A DNA stretch of 64,000 bases from Gymnorhina tibicen (Eukaryota > Chordata > Aves > Passeriformes > Artamidae). The notes beneath the pieces are model-generated. The model was not told the DNA's origin, did not search any database, and was given only the letters and a program-made list of their open reading frames with translations. Both the position numbers and the translations under genes were made by a program. The stretch lies in NCBI GenBank assembly GCA_013399875.1, contig VXAZ01000560.1, positions 1,797,390 through 1,861,389 on the forward strand, in the 5' to 3' direction. This document shows, piece after piece, positions 25,078-38,642 of this stretch (position 1 is its first letter; every line of letters starts with the position of its first letter).

Positions 25078-28000
25078 AACCCTGCACCCTAAATTAATTT
25101 CTGCTGGTAATCTATATCGGGTTAAATAACGCCTCATTATTCTGCAACACAGCTGAGGCTTCTCAAAATGTTTATCTTGTTTTGTAACTGGTACCTTCTG
25201 GCATATTCCAGTGCCAACTCTCCTAGCTCTTGCTATATTTCATTCTCACTATTTTTGGAATGGAGCTGCTGGTTCCAGGTGATTTAATAAATTGCTTTTT
25301 TTTGTGTTCCTTTTAACTTACCCATCTGCTCAACACATGCGTAACTTGCAATCTGTCGGCAGTTTGCAGAAAGACAAACTGTCAGAGCTGCATGCATTTG
25401 ACAACTTTGTTCCCAATTAGATTAGTGGTAATTTTAACAGATTTCAGGGCAATCGAAAAAAGGGATGACATGTTATTAAAGCATCAATTTTGACAGACCC
25501 AAGCACATACAATTTCAGTGTAAATTATTTTAAATGCTTTAATTAAAGCTATGAAAGATTTACCCTTTTAAGCGGTAAGTGATTGCAAGACAAATATAAA
25601 GGGAAAGTGGATAACAGAGTTTCCTAAATGGTTTATGCTGCGCATGGCAGTCCACAAGTCACCACCACCATAATCTATGACTGTAATGTTGGAGGCATAG
25701 TTAATTATTCATAGCCTCATCTCTGGAGCAGACGTGATTAAGAACATGAGGAGCATTCAGAGATCCAAGCAGTACCTATGAAACCAGAGTTCAAGCCCCT
25801 CTTAGATCAGATGCTGTTAGGAAAGGGTTTAGGGGTATCTAAATGGTGGATATTGGTGAAGGTGGTTGATATTTTAGTAAATACACTTTCATTTTTGCCC
25901 CAGTTCTGCTCTGGTTTAGCTGGCCAAAGCCCAGTGGTCAGGGTGATTTGAGACTTAGAGCAACTGGGAATTTTCTATACTTGAAGACACTTTACAGGCT
26001 GTACAAGTCCTGTAAAAAAAAAAGAAAAGAAAAAAGAAGAAAATACATCATTTATTATTTAAACAGGATACAGCACTCTAAATTTGTCACTCCAGGAGCA
26101 CTCTGCCACATGTGTAGCCCATTTAACCATTTAAATGATTTTGTGAATTATGGCCCCCTTCCAGCATCCTTTGTTCAGTCAAGGCTGACCTTGGCTTCAT
26201 GGCGAGAGGGATGGACTTGGCCCCTGTTTCCCAGCCCTTGGGTCCCAGCTGGAGGATCTTTGGCCTCCCTGCAGTCACACCTTCATTGTACACTGAAATG
26301 TTGGTCTGACTTGGAGCCGAAACCTTCCAGGATGTTCGTTCCAAGGGTTTCATTTATTTTCTGTGTGGTGTAAACCTGTCTCATTTTCAGATTGTTAAAC
26401 ATTAATATTGCCTTCCTGTGTAAACTGTTGGTCCCACAACCTGCACTGAAAGTTTATTTCCTTTTTAATTCGGGGTTTGTAGGGCTTCCTGTTGCTATTT
26501 AGAGTAAAAAGCAACAAGCACACTGTCCCCACCCTTCCCTGTTTCTTAAGACCAAGCTTGCATGCATCTGTTTCGGGTTTTTCTTGTTTTCTTTGGAGTT
26601 GGGTATGGCTTGGTATGACTTTCAGAAAAGCTTAAAAGTTTTTCTTTGGAAGCTGCTGACCCAAAATGTTGTAGTACCAAAATGCAATGGAAATGAGAGA
26701 AGTTTCTCCAGTGAGCACTGCAAGAAGCTGGTCAGAGCACGAGATTTCTTGCTCTTTTCAGCAGTTTGGATGCTGGAATATGGAGTGGTTTGTAACTGGC
26801 ACAAGAAGTACAGCAAATAGGACAAAATCCTGCTGGAAGTGTCTCACCACATTTGGGGCTGTTTTTAATATTGATGCATATAGTGCCAGTCTGTTCTCTG
26901 CTTTGCAGGTCTGTGAACCAAACTTTGAAGCATTTCACAGTTGGGACAACTCCTAAATCCTCTCAAATCCCTTCCTCTAGTCCTCTTCTCAGCTGGTGTG
27001 AATCAGCGAGGCTCTGTTTAATCCAATTAACTTACTCAAATGTGCACTGGTTTAAGATCCACCTCATGTGTCAGTCGTTGAGCGCTGGCCTCTTGGGATG
27101 TCTGAGTTTGTCATGGAAAATCACCTTCCTTCTTAAAAAGGGAAGGAGACAACGCATCAGAGATCAGAGTGAAAGAACAAGATTCTCCTTGTCATCCCCC
27201 AAATCTGTGATGTTTGAAGGCCACCGAGAGGATGGGGCCAAGTGATGGGTAATGGGCAACTGGAGCAGATTGTTCCAATGCTAATATCAGACCACTCATG
27301 CTCACACATATCCAAGTGCCTGCACTGAACAATGGCGTGGGAATCCTGCCCAGAGGTCCTTCACCTGGCACAGCCTCTCAAAAACCCTTTTGTTTATATT
27401 TTCTCCTTGCCCTGGTATAGCCATTTGTATATGAAAGACACTGTTGTACACTGGGGCCAATTTAATAGGATGAAACACTCCATTGGCACGAGGGATGCGG
27501 CAGGAAAATTGGAAACTTTTATTCCATTGGTACAAAGTCTATTTTCAGCAGACCAAAAAGAAGGAGCTGGTACGACCTGTAATGCAGTGGGACCTGTGTA
27601 CAGTGGTCTTCTGATGTAACACTAAATAGTACTGAATGACAAGAATATGGTGTTAAGACTAAGACTGAGCATGCAGAAGATTGGATCCTGTGGTCTTCTC
27701 CTTGCTCATTAGCACTTTCCCTTCTGAAGGAGCTCTAATCATTTTGGTTCAAAGCAACATATGCTGGAGATTGGAGAGATCTCATCTTCCATATGGATTA
27801 GAGTTGTGATAGGGGCACAAAGAGCTAGCAGTCTGAAAAATCTTCTCATTTTTAGTAAACTTACCTGAAGACTGTGGGCCAGTTAGAGTTTCCGAGATCA
27901 AGTCACTGGTGAAGGTGTTTCCTGTAAACTAAGCAGAGTCATAAAATTGCTTATTTAATCAAGTCACATACAATGCAGAACAAAATCCCCTGCTTGCATA

Positions 28001-28869
28001 CATATTGAGCTTTTCTGCCTAATCTATTTTATAATGTTTTGCAATTAACAGGCCAGTGTTCATCAGCTGATAAATAATTAACAGCTGTTGTTTCTTCTAG
28101 GGCATGACGTAAAAGGCTTACATAGGACAAAAAGTAGCTGGAGTTGTTTGCCGTACATTTACCACTGAACAAAAGCAACTTTCTCTGAAAAATGGCACTT
28201 CCTCTTTAAGAGTTTGTCAAATTTACTAGGAAAAAAGTATTCACCTCCTCTGTGTCAGACAGGTCTTGGAAATCTAAGGTGAAGGCTTCTCTTTTTTACT
28301 GGCATTATTCAGACAAATCAAGAACTCAAATGTAAACACAAGGGTGTTTTTTATTAGTCACCTACATCTATAGTTTTCCTTACATCACACACAAGATTGT
28401 TTGATCTTTGCTTGAACTCTTTAGATCTGGGAGGAGAGAGATCCGAATGTGGTGAGATGTAACCACCCCTAATGGGTTTAAGCAACTGTAGCAGTCTAGT
28501 TGTTACTCATCTCAAATAACTAAAAATTGACTTACTGTAGTTTCTAGTTACAAATGAGAGATGCAGAAAACAGATCATTTAGGAACTCCCTTGGAAGGCA
28601 TCTTGCTGACTGTCTCCAGCCTGCAACTCATTTATTTCCTTACTTGTGTCTGTTTTGATTGAGAGGAAGGTCTGCGTGAGCCAGGAACACCAATAAGAGG
28701 AATACCTGCAACTGAATCCGTGCTGCAGGAGAGCTCGGTGCCTTCCTCCAGAGCTTTTCTGATTTATTTATTTTTATACTACATATTCATCAAGCAGTTA
28801 CAAGTGTTCTTGGCTGAGAGAGGGGGATGACTCCTGTTTACAGCACATGCAATCATCTATGATTAAGCA
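25078..28869. other. Unique sequence; possible conserved noncoding block at 25320-25740
   Basis: No gene recognised. The part at 25320-25740 is repeat-free, AT-rich and contains several TAATTA-like words. Whether it is conserved cannot be told here. A purine run lies at about 26013-26042. Confidence 0.35.
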
Positions 28870-30200
28870 AGTTCATACCATGCTCATGCAAAAGTTCAGT
28901 CTCCCACTTAGACAAGCTCTACACCTGCTGTAAAGGTTCCCACTGCAACAAAGAAGCGTGTTTCTTGTCCATGGTTTTTTATCCAATAGTTTCACATAGT
29001 TTTTCATATATCCTAACTTCAGGCCAAGGAGCATCAGAAAGAAAAGGTTTAAAAACTTGAACATGTCTCCAAATTAAAATTGTGAAGCTATTGTAGACAG
29101 TTGAGGATAGCTGTGATGTATTGTGGCAGAGAGTGTCACCGAAGAGGTTTTCTGTAACATTCTGTACCGTTTGGAGTTTCCTAAGTGTTGCAGGCTTCAT
29201 GCCCAGGTATATCGGTTTGCTGTAATACAGCCAAGTGACCAAGGTGTGAAAAACTAAGGCCAGGTCAGTATCTGCCAGGATGGGATGCAGTCTCCCAGCC
29301 AACTGGGGATGGTTGGAAGTGATAATTGCTGCTATGAGAGAGCTGAATGTACTTGTGGATTCTTCTCCTTTTTTTTTTATATAGGAGCTCAAACGTGAAT
29401 GACGTGCTTTGGCCACCTACTCCAAATTCTCTCCTCTGCATACTGACATCTCCTGTCTACTTCAACTTCTCCTACCTATGGTGAACCTCTCAGGATATCT
29501 TGACTCAGCATTGGAACCTCATCCTGGTATTGGCATGATTTTGTGTGGTGAAGAATAGAGATGTTTGCTTTCTGTGCCTTGCCAGCACTGAGACCACTTA
29601 CCCCCACCTGTATATAAATATTGAAAGAGCTGGAGATATATCTTGGCCAATTTTATGCCCTGGAGTGAAGGTACAGGCTCAGACTTTGCTCTGGACCCGT
29701 GTTGCTTCTTACAGGTGAGATGGCAATGCCAATCTAAGTGACTTTGTAGAAATACAGAGAGGATGGATGGATGGATGGATGGATGGATGGATGGATGGAT
29801 GGATGGGAGTGGATCATCTTCTTCTGCATGGATGGGATGAGACCTCAGGTTGGTGGCAGCAGAACCATTTCAGCTGTGGGTCTGCTGTGAGTCCAGTTTG
29901 TGCTAGGCTGGACCACAGGTCACAGCAAAACAAATGTTCAGCTTCCCAGCGAGAGCAGTCCAGCTATCCTGATCTGACATCAGAGGTTCATGCAGACATT
30001 TGTTTACGAATGTATGGAGAGGGAACTTCTTTTGAAGTGGTTGTTCAAAGGAGCAAAGAAAGGCTCCTTTTCTGTATTCCACTGGGACTGTTTGGTTCAA
30101 GAGGAGCACAAGTTGTTTGTGATTCTTAGTCCAAACCATGGTGCTAAAATCAGGATCATTGGTGGTTTCTGTTGACTGCTTGTGTCTTATAAATTCTGGA
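28870..30200 (-). mobile_element. Ancient non-LTR retrotransposon (L2/CR1-like), decayed
   Basis: Read on the - strand, this keeps scattered traces of a LINE reverse transcriptase in the correct order. A frame near 30184-30098 reads HKQSTETTND then QLVLLLNQTV, like the family's HSTET and LLVLLDLS.AFD segments. Near 29640-29605 there is a QDISPALSIFIY trace of PQGS..SP.LF.IY. Near 29536-29518 QYQDEVPMLS replaces QYADDTQLYLS, so the catalytic Asp pair is lost. A 145-codon frame (28979-29416) reads LRKLQTVQNV, then an H..L-type segment and FKPFLSDAP, like the LR.LQ.VQNAA...H....FK.L...AP end of L2- and CR1-related elements. All frames are broken by stops and shifts. A GGAT microsatellite sits inside it. 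The exact clade is unresolved; it is clearly far older than the CR1 copies nearby. Confidence 0.65.
29761..29806. repeat. (GGAT)n microsatellite
   Basis: About eleven uninterrupted GGAT units inside the decayed LINE. Confidence 0.98.
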
Positions 30201-33200
30201 CTAACCACTGCAGTAATATGATCACAACCTGTGTTACCAGTGGTTGCAGTGCCCTCAAAATTATCAGGAAGGCTGAACATGTGTTCAAGAATGGCTTAGA
30301 CCAGAAATTACTTGAGATCCTTAGCTAGGAGTGGCCTATGTGTGAACAAAAAATCTGTAAGGTTTTGCGTCTCATTTCTTTTTGGTAGCAACTCGGTTTT
30401 TATTCTTTCCCACCCTTTATCTTTCGGGCTTCCCTGAAATCAGATTGTGAATCATCCTGCATGAGCAGAGCTCTGTCTTTTAGAAAAGATGGATTTTAAA
30501 ATTGGTGTAGCTCTCTCCAGCCCACTGGGATGGAGAAAGCCTGATGGCAATGTGGTCCCACCACTCTCCCCAGATGTTCATAAGCCTCCAGGTACATAAG
30601 AAAGGCCTCCACCTCACCCAGCAAAGGAAGCCCTGTGCCTTTAAATGCCCTCCCCATGGCGGGTGCACACTTTTCTGCTTATTCTGAACTGACAGGTTTA
30701 ACATGTCGTTTGCCTGGTCACCGGAGAGAGGCACCTCTGGCAAAAGTTCAGAAGTCAGTGTTTTGGAAAGATTGGTTTGACCAGCTCTCAAGCGAGAGCA
30801 AATCCCAGACCAAAGGCAGTCAAATCTTCAACGACATTTAACTGCTGTGGTGCTGTAGCTTGCTGACATCCTTTTAACCTGGAGAGGAGCATTCAGCGCA
30901 CTTAAACCTTCAATTTTATTTATTGTTTCTTTTCTGCTTTGTTGGCGGGGGGAACTTGGGGTGAAGACAGGATGTTTTGACTTAATTCTAGTTAATTAAT
31001 TAGCTTGCATCTTTCTGGCCCAAGACTACAGGACAAACAGCAATTTTTGATCTTGCCTTGGTATCTAGTCTTCTATAATATATAGTGTTGCAGTAAGGAT
31101 GTATATTCCCTTATTGCTTCTTCAGGGCTTGTTATTGAAATGATCTTAAGATTTGCTGCATCTTGTTTTGTAAAATTGCCAGGTCACAAACTTCTTCTCC
31201 TCCCTTTCTATTTAAATTCAAGGGTAACAATTTCTTAAAAACACACAAACAAACAAGAGCATGCAAACAGTTAATAGCAAGTGGTGCCCAAATTACATAT
31301 TTCTTAAACTCATGGCCTACTTTACTAATCAGTTGTCATAAGATGTCAGATGGGGACCCATCACTGAAGAATTTTAGAATGCAGCCAGTGAAGCAACTAA
31401 TTAGTTGGGCAGTGGCATGGAGGTGTGTGTCCCCAAGGAGCTGAAATGATCAGAGCAGGTGAAGAAAGTTTGGACAGATCGGTATCTCTGTGGTATAAAA
31501 CCCAACACTTGGCTGCATTCACACGGATGCCGAGGGTGAGGGCACCACGGCTCCTCCTCAGGGACCGTGCATGGTGGGGGACTGCAGCCCCACTGCTTCC
31601 AGAAAGAAAGGCGAGTCAGCTGAACGCTTGGAGGAGCATGACCTGAGATGTGCAGGGATTAGAATAGTCGAGCAGTTTCTGGTTTCATTCAGGAGAGCTG
31701 TAGCTCTCTGGCTTATTTGCCAGTGGCTTGTAACTCATTCCTGAAGCTTTTGCTTCCCAGTCACTACGAGAGTCGGTGTTGGTTATTCCCTGTGGGCACC
31801 AGACAGCCTCCCTTCACAGGCAGGGGATGGTCATTGAGCCAGCAGAGCAGAGGAACCATTGCCTCCTGCTGCAGCTGGGGGCAAAAGGCCTCAGGAATAA
31901 ACATAAGAACCTCTCTTGTGAACTAAAAGATGTAAAAGACTTAACACTTATAAGTGTCCCATAAACTCCTTTAACACTAATTGTTTTAAAAGTCCTCTGT
32001 GACTTTCTTCCCTTTTCCCTTCATCCCACCCCAATACAGGTGCACCCCTGCTGCCCTCGTGGAATTCTGTCTCCCTATTCAAAATCCACAGGTGCAAGAG
32101 TGAAGCAAATCTCCAAAACTCCTCCAAAGGATGACCTTCCACCACCCTGCAGGACCTGAGTGTGGGTCAGTTTGGGACATCAAGAACCCCTCACATCAGC
32201 AAGTCACTCACTTTCTCAGGATCTCAGCTCCAGCCTCTTCTCTTAGGGTAAGCTCAAACCCAGGTATTTGACTTAGGATCTTCAGTGCAACCAGTCCTCA
32301 GGAGAAAATCTTCTTTTTGGTGCTTTGATTTTCAAAATGTTATTGCACACTGCAAGAAGAGTCACACAAGATTGATGTATTAAGTATTAGTAATATTTAG
32401 CTGTCTTGCTGTACAGATCAAGGATGGCCATGTCACAGGAATTATCAGGAGATTCCCAGACCTGGAGGTCACTTTTGAGCCTTACTCTTGCAAGGGCTTG
32501 ATTCAGTGCCGTAAACTACTACCAAATGTGACAATCCAGTGCTCAGCCTGGATCCACAGTTTCAGGACTGACCAAACCCAGGGAAAAGGATGCTGTTGGA
32601 GGACAATATGATCATGTCACCCAGGCTGGCAGACAGGCCTGGAGGATGCCTCACACAGGTAGTGTGGACCACCTGCCCTGGCAGAACCACACTCAGCAAG
32701 CCCACACAAATGCTGTCTGTGAAAGTAAAAAGACACCAGTTCCTTCCATCCTGTTGAATTCAGGCAAGGTACTTACTTGAGGGACAGATTCTTGGTTCCA
32801 AAAATGCTGCCTTGACCTTTGAGCTGCCAAATTCCTTCCCCCATTACCTCCCATCTTTCTTTCTAGTGTTGCACAGCTACTCTGAGTCATTGTTTATCTA
32901 ATTTAATTAACATTTGCTAGTGCCTGCAACCTAAAACACTGTCTTAAAACATTTGCTTGAAAAGCTTCCTTGTCCCAGAGCTGTCATTTTTAACATGATG
33001 GATAATGGATAGAAATAATTATCCTGAACAAGGTTAGACAGCTTAAATGATTTGAGTTTCAAGGAATTAGTAAGCTTAGCTAAACATCTTATTTTTCAAG
33101 ACACATTAATAATAAAAACACAGCGATGTCCATAATGGATTTTAAAATATGTACTCTGCTAAAATGTGTCGTGATCTCTCTCAGGTTCAACACCTTGATC

Positions 33201-33235
33201 CAGGAAGGTTTAAATCAGCACAGCGTCTCATACAT
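30201..33235. other. Unique sequence, no gene recognised
   Basis: Possible 5' continuation of the decayed LINE at its start, but I cannot follow it beyond about 30200. Short open frames only. Confidence 0.35.
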
Positions 33236-33335
33236 GGAATCACAGAATATCCTGATTTGGAAGGGACCCACAAGGATCATCAAGTCCAAGTCCTGGCCCT
33301 ACACAGACATCCCCAAGAATCACACCATCTGTCAC
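33236..33335 (-). mobile_element. CR1 LINE, short 3' fragment, reversed
   Basis: Reads 'ggaatcacagaatatcctgatttggaagggacccacaaggatcatcaagtccaagtcctggccctacacagacatccccaagaatcacaccat' on the + strand. This is the reverse complement of the same CR1 subfamily as the copy at 17905-18269. A further CR1-like trace may extend to about 33410. Confidence 0.88.
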
Positions 33336-36300
33336 CATGTACATCATCAATCCCTGCACTGAAAGGGCTTTTGAATCCCAGATCAGACGCTTCCAGGGCT
33401 GTGAGTGCCGGTGTTCAGCTCAGCTGGTTCAAGTGGGAGGGCAATGCATGCATGGGTCCTTGGGAGGATCTGGATCCATAAAAATCTGCATCTGCAGCCC
33501 CCAGAACTCTCAGAAGAAATCAGAAGGCAGAGACTTGGTGAAAACAGAGTGAGCTATTTCAGTTTTACAAAGGTATAAAGGAGAGTGGAATTGGGCTCAC
33601 TGCCTCTGTATTATTTCCCTAGTCCATAGTTTTGGGGAAAATACAAGTTTTGAATTAATCATTGACCTTTAACTTTGAAGAAAAACAGAACTTTGGCATT
33701 GAAATTGCCAAAAAATGAGAGTAACAATTTGCAATTGCTTAATTTCCCTCCTAGAAAGCCAGGTGCAGCCAGGCCTCTGCGGTGCTTTGCACTGCGCAGA
33801 AGTGAGCTCTCCTCCAGGGACACTCAATCCAAGGCAGACAAAGAAAACATGGAGAAAAACAAGCACCTGGCAGAGAAGTGCCAAGCCACAGGCAACGGGA
33901 CATGGGAATGTCCCCTCCCTGCCCTGCTCATTGCACTGTGACACCTTTCAAATAATGAACCTTCTGCACCTGTAGAGATGCAGAGACCTGATGTTGTTCC
34001 CCTTGGTTTGGAGCAGGGGGTCACATCCTGCTGCACAGCAGCCACATTAATGCTCTCAAGAAGTGCCCACACATCCCACGTAGACCCAATCCCAGGAGCA
34101 GAGTCTGGGTTATTGGCTCCTGCAGTCTAAATTGCTAAATGCATCAATATGATGGAGATTTTCACATAAGGTAGACTTTTTTTTCTTTAATTCTCATTCT
34201 ACCAGTTTTATATTGCTGGGGCCTTTTTAAATAAAAATCCTCATCAAAAAACCCGTCCCTTTTCACTTCTGAAAGCAAAGGAAAATTTTCTTGGAAAATT
34301 TACCCACTTGGTAAAATCCAGAAGTTTTGTTTCGACCCTCACTTTTTACATTTTTAGATTTCTTTTTTAAAGATCTCTGCATTGGTGTAGAACGATTTAA
34401 AATTCCTCCAGCAAAGTGCAGTTTTATTGCTCCAGAGGCAGCATAAAGCTGAATGGGTGGCTGTATTTCAAGTGAGGAGCTGTGGGAGAGTGCAGCTTGC
34501 AAGTGGCAATAGAGCCCAGAAATTGAACTCTAGCCTTTCTATTCAGTGCTCTTTTTATTATTAAGTCATGGAATAAGTAAAATGTTACGGGGACACTTTA
34601 AATCTACACTTGTTTGTACAGCCTCCAATGAATATGTGATGGGGAAAGAAAATGAAAAATGTGGGGATGTTGAAAATAAGGAAAAGATTGGATGCTGAAG
34701 AATCAAGTGTGGTAAATTATGAGATACCGTTAAATCTGTAATATTAACCTGAAATGGAGGAGCGTGGCTTTGGTGCATTCTCATGGTTGTGGGGTGGCTT
34801 TGGGGTAGGTGCTCTCTGCTTGCTCAGAGGATGGGACATCTCTGTGACTTGGCAGGAGGCAGCAATGTCCAGAAGCTGCCTCAGCTGTAGCAAAAAAAAA
34901 GAAGTTCACTCAATATTGAAGATCCCTTTTGTTTTGATTTTTTTTCAGACTTGAAACAGAACAGTCCAGACCTGACTTGCACAGAACTTCCCATGGTGTT
35001 TGTGAAAGTGTTGTCACAGGTGGCAAAGACAGGTGAGAGTGTGGAGCCATCATTCACACCCTCATCAAGGCAGGATGAAAGAGGTTTGGGTGGAGGATGC
35101 CTGCAGGCTGCCATTAGCACCTCTTAATGATCTGAGGCCTAAATGTCTGGTTGATGGCTCTAATTTAGACTAATGAGCCTTGCTTTGTTTTTAAGGGCCA
35201 AGAAGGTTCACCTGCAGCGCTATAGGTTGTTCCTTCCAGGGTAAGACAGTGCAGATGACCCACCACCAGCATTTACCCATTGTTCCCCATTAGGAACCAG
35301 CCTTGCTGAGTTTTTTGGGTAAGCATCCCTATCCTGACAAGTGTTAGCACTCCCCAGCATGAGGAAAGCAGGAAGAGCCAGGGGAGCGTGGCCACTTTTC
35401 CAGGCAAGGACAATGGACAACCCATTCCTAACACTGGCACCACGCAGGCTGCAATTTTGAAGTCCTTAGTTGTGCTTTTATAACCTAGGATAGGCAATAC
35501 AATGCAAATGTTGCTCCTGTTCCTATGTCCCTGAGCAGGATGGAAGAAAAACCTGAAAAAGCCATTTCCTTGTGTTCTGGGCTGACAGGGACCACAGATT
35601 TATTTCTGTTTCTCACCAGTCTAAACCAGTTCCCTGGTGATCACCACTGGTACTGGAACTCCTGTACTCACCTGCCTCTTTGTGCTGGCCTCATGACTGG
35701 AAAGTCATGGTGATTTCCCCAGTGGGGGGAGGTGGGAATCCCTAGGCCAAATGTGCTGGGAAAGAATAGAAATGGCAGATTGTCCTGCTGTACAATGTAC
35801 AAACATCCTGCTTGTTTTAGATATGGTTTAAATGTTCCAAATTCCCTGTAATTGTTCTTCTCTTTCTCCTACTCTGAGAAAACAACAGAGTGTTAAATAT
35901 GGTTTCCTGACAGTGTTTTCAACATGCAGTAGTGGGACAGATGTGAACACTAAGGAGCTTTTGCCTGTGTTTTCTGTGCCTCAGATGAGCAACAAGTGGC
36001 CCGTGAGCTGCCCCATCATTCCTAGTGTTGTAAATAACCACAGTTTGTGTTTTCTGTATATCGAGATGGACGGGTCAAACGGCAGAGAGCACTGAGGCAC
36101 ACAGTCCCATGGCAAAGAGATCCCCCTGTGTACCATGGATTAAACCCCGCTGCCTAAAAAGTGATTCCAAAGTCGTCAGTGGACTCTTGCTCCAGATTTT
36201 ATGGCACCCAAGACTGTTGCAGTGCTGAAGTCAGGCGTTGAGCAGCCATAAGAAAACCAAATCTGAGGAGTGAGGAAAGCAAGGTGTATACAAAACCTAT

Positions 36301-38368
36301 GGGTGGCAAAGGTACTCATCCACAAACCTTCCCCATGGAGCCAGAGGAGAGCCAGCTCTGCCTTTTTATCAAAACCAGAAATCAGATGAAAGGAACCACA
36401 ACCCACGCTGGCTTGCTCCTTGGGTTTTCCTTCCTGTAGCACAGTTGGGTTTCTGATGCCATTTGTTTCCCGTGCTTGTGGATATGTAATATGAGGCAGA
36501 GCAGTCATTATTGGGGAGCCACAACTGAGAGATGAATAATATGGTTGGGTGCCAATGTTAGCCTTGGCCCTGTGTAACCATCTTGTTGGTAACCTGAGTT
36601 AAATTGCTCATGGCAAAACCAAGAGATTGGTTTTCCTTAGCAACTACTTTGTAACTGCAGAGTGAGTCCAACAAAAGCAGTAGTAAAGTATCATTATGTA
36701 GGCACTTTTTACAGTTACCAGGTCATTCTTGGAGATGCATATACATATATATAATTAATGTCCTGCCTCTGTGTGCTGGGTGGCTGAGAGAAGCTGGGCT
36801 TTGGAGCATGAAGTGGCTGCAGCCTCCTCCGTTGCTGGAGGTCAGGGGGTGTAGCAGCCTCTGCTCACACTTTTTGGTTGGGAGGAAGAGCTGCTTTGCC
36901 CCCTGCCTTTTGGTCATGTTGCCTGGTCAGATCTTGGCAGACCTGATCTCCTCCCATCTGATGGCACCTTTGCTTCTCACCTGCCCCATGACTGTGTGAG
37001 TGGAGCAGTTGTGGTTGTCCTGCTGGGATTTTGGCCAAACACCATGGCAGAAAGTGCTCTTAAACACATTAGGCAGCACTAGGGAAAACAGGTATGAGCA
37101 CAGGGAACTGCTGCTAGTACAGAAGTATTTTTTATAGACAAAACGCAGAATGGTTGTGGAAGGTGTTCTTTGGTCACGTACTGACTCTTCTGCCTAGTGC
37201 GTGATGTGTAGAGCAGATTTGGGGGTGTTTGAGGGTTTTTAATTGAAGAAAAAGGAAGTTTGCATGTGAAAATCTCGAGTTTACTATGGAAAAAATCTGA
37301 TGGGGGTACTCAAAATGCAGCACTGTGTTCTGGGATCACACCAATGTGCCAAAGTCCAGCAGCTTCAGCTGGATGTCCTGACCTGAGAACATCACAGTGT
37401 CCCATTGTATGTCCCATCCAACATAAACAGTTGTGACTTGATTTTTCTTCTGTAAGAAAACCTCAGTGCTTCAACATTTGGCTGAAAACAAACACCAGTT
37501 AATGTTCTTTATGTTTATTAAATAGGAAATCAGTGAATAAGAAAGAGAGTGTGAAAAACGTTCTATAATAATTTCGGATTTTGTTGATAATGACATAGAT
37601 CCTTGCCCCAAAATTTGAAATTCAAGCAACTAGCCAACTTATGCAATATTTAGAAAATGTGTGATCTTCTGATTATTCCAGTGGAAAATGTTTAGGAATT
37701 TGCAGAGCAGTCTCTGTGGTGATTTAGATGTAGGGATTCATTCAAGCATCTGCTTAGGTCCTGTTGATGCTGTAAGACCTAAATCCCATTCCTAAACAGC
37801 AGTGCTTTCCCAGGTGAGGATTCAGGTTGGAAAACTGCTTCCCTGTGGGGTCTGTTTCAAGCTTTTCTCACCACTGCTCCTGCACTGGGGTGGATGTCCA
37901 GGGGGAGGGAGTAATTTCCCCAAACATCTCCTGTTCCCTGCAGCTGGATCCAGTCTTGGCTGTGAGTTGGACTCAGTCCTCACGGTTTAGGAAGTGGTTC
38001 CTGTAAACCCAGAACAAGGCTAATTTCAGGTTATTAGAGTTTTGGCTCTCAAAGCTTTAATTCTTCCCTCTGCTCTCTGCTCAAACCCTGGCAGGTGGGT
38101 TTGTGAGGTTATTCCTTGTGCAAACACAGAGAATCATTGAATCCTGCAAAACTGCCCCACTGTTTGACCAGGGGAAGTTGGGTAGGACACTCGCCACTGT
38201 CTCTCTACAGAGCTTTCAGTGATTTTCAAAGGACAGTTGACTTTTTCTAAATTTAAAATGTATTTCTATGGAAACTGCAAGGCTAGAAGAATGATTTGAG
38301 AAAGTTTCATGCCTAATGGCAGCCCAGATAATGGCAATAGACAGCCACGCAATGGTGTGTGCAATATA
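33336..38368. other. Unique sequence, no gene recognised
   Basis: Contains only short open frames. A possible exon-like segment at 34949-35032 was considered and not accepted. No large repeat is recognised. Confidence 0.35.
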
Positions 38369-38642
38369 CAGTCATACAATCCTAACACAGTTTAAGTTGG
38401 AAGGGACCTTAAAGATCTTCTAGAGGGGGAAACCTGCCATGAGACCAGGTTGTTCCAAGCCCCATCCACCTGGCCTTGGACACTTCCAGGAATGTGTCAT
38501 CCACAGCTTCTCCTGGCAAGCTGTGCCAGGGCCTCAACACCTTCACAGGGAACAATTTCTTCCTAACATCTCATCTAAACCTTCCCTCCTTCAGTTTGAA
38601 GCCATTCCCCCTGGTCCTTTCACTATAGTTCCTGATGAAAGA
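38369..38642 (-). mobile_element. CR1 LINE, 3' fragment, reversed
   Basis: On the + strand it reads 'cagtcatacaatcctaacacagtttaagttggaagggaccttaaagatcttctag', then 'ccaggttgttccaagccccatccacctggccttggacacttcc', 'aagctgtgccagggcctcaacaccttcacagggaacaatttcttcctaacatctcatctaaacc'. This is the reverse complement of a CR1 3' end. Confidence 0.93.

Noticed and set aside
34949..35032. Exon-like segment with acceptor (tttttttcag), donor (gtgaga), phase 1 at both ends, open for 27 codons
   Set aside because: Phase would suit FREM1 after 21903 and the end (MVFVKVLSQV) faintly recalls the next FREM1 segment, but the resemblance is weak, the exon is too short and the frame continues past the donor without CSPG features.
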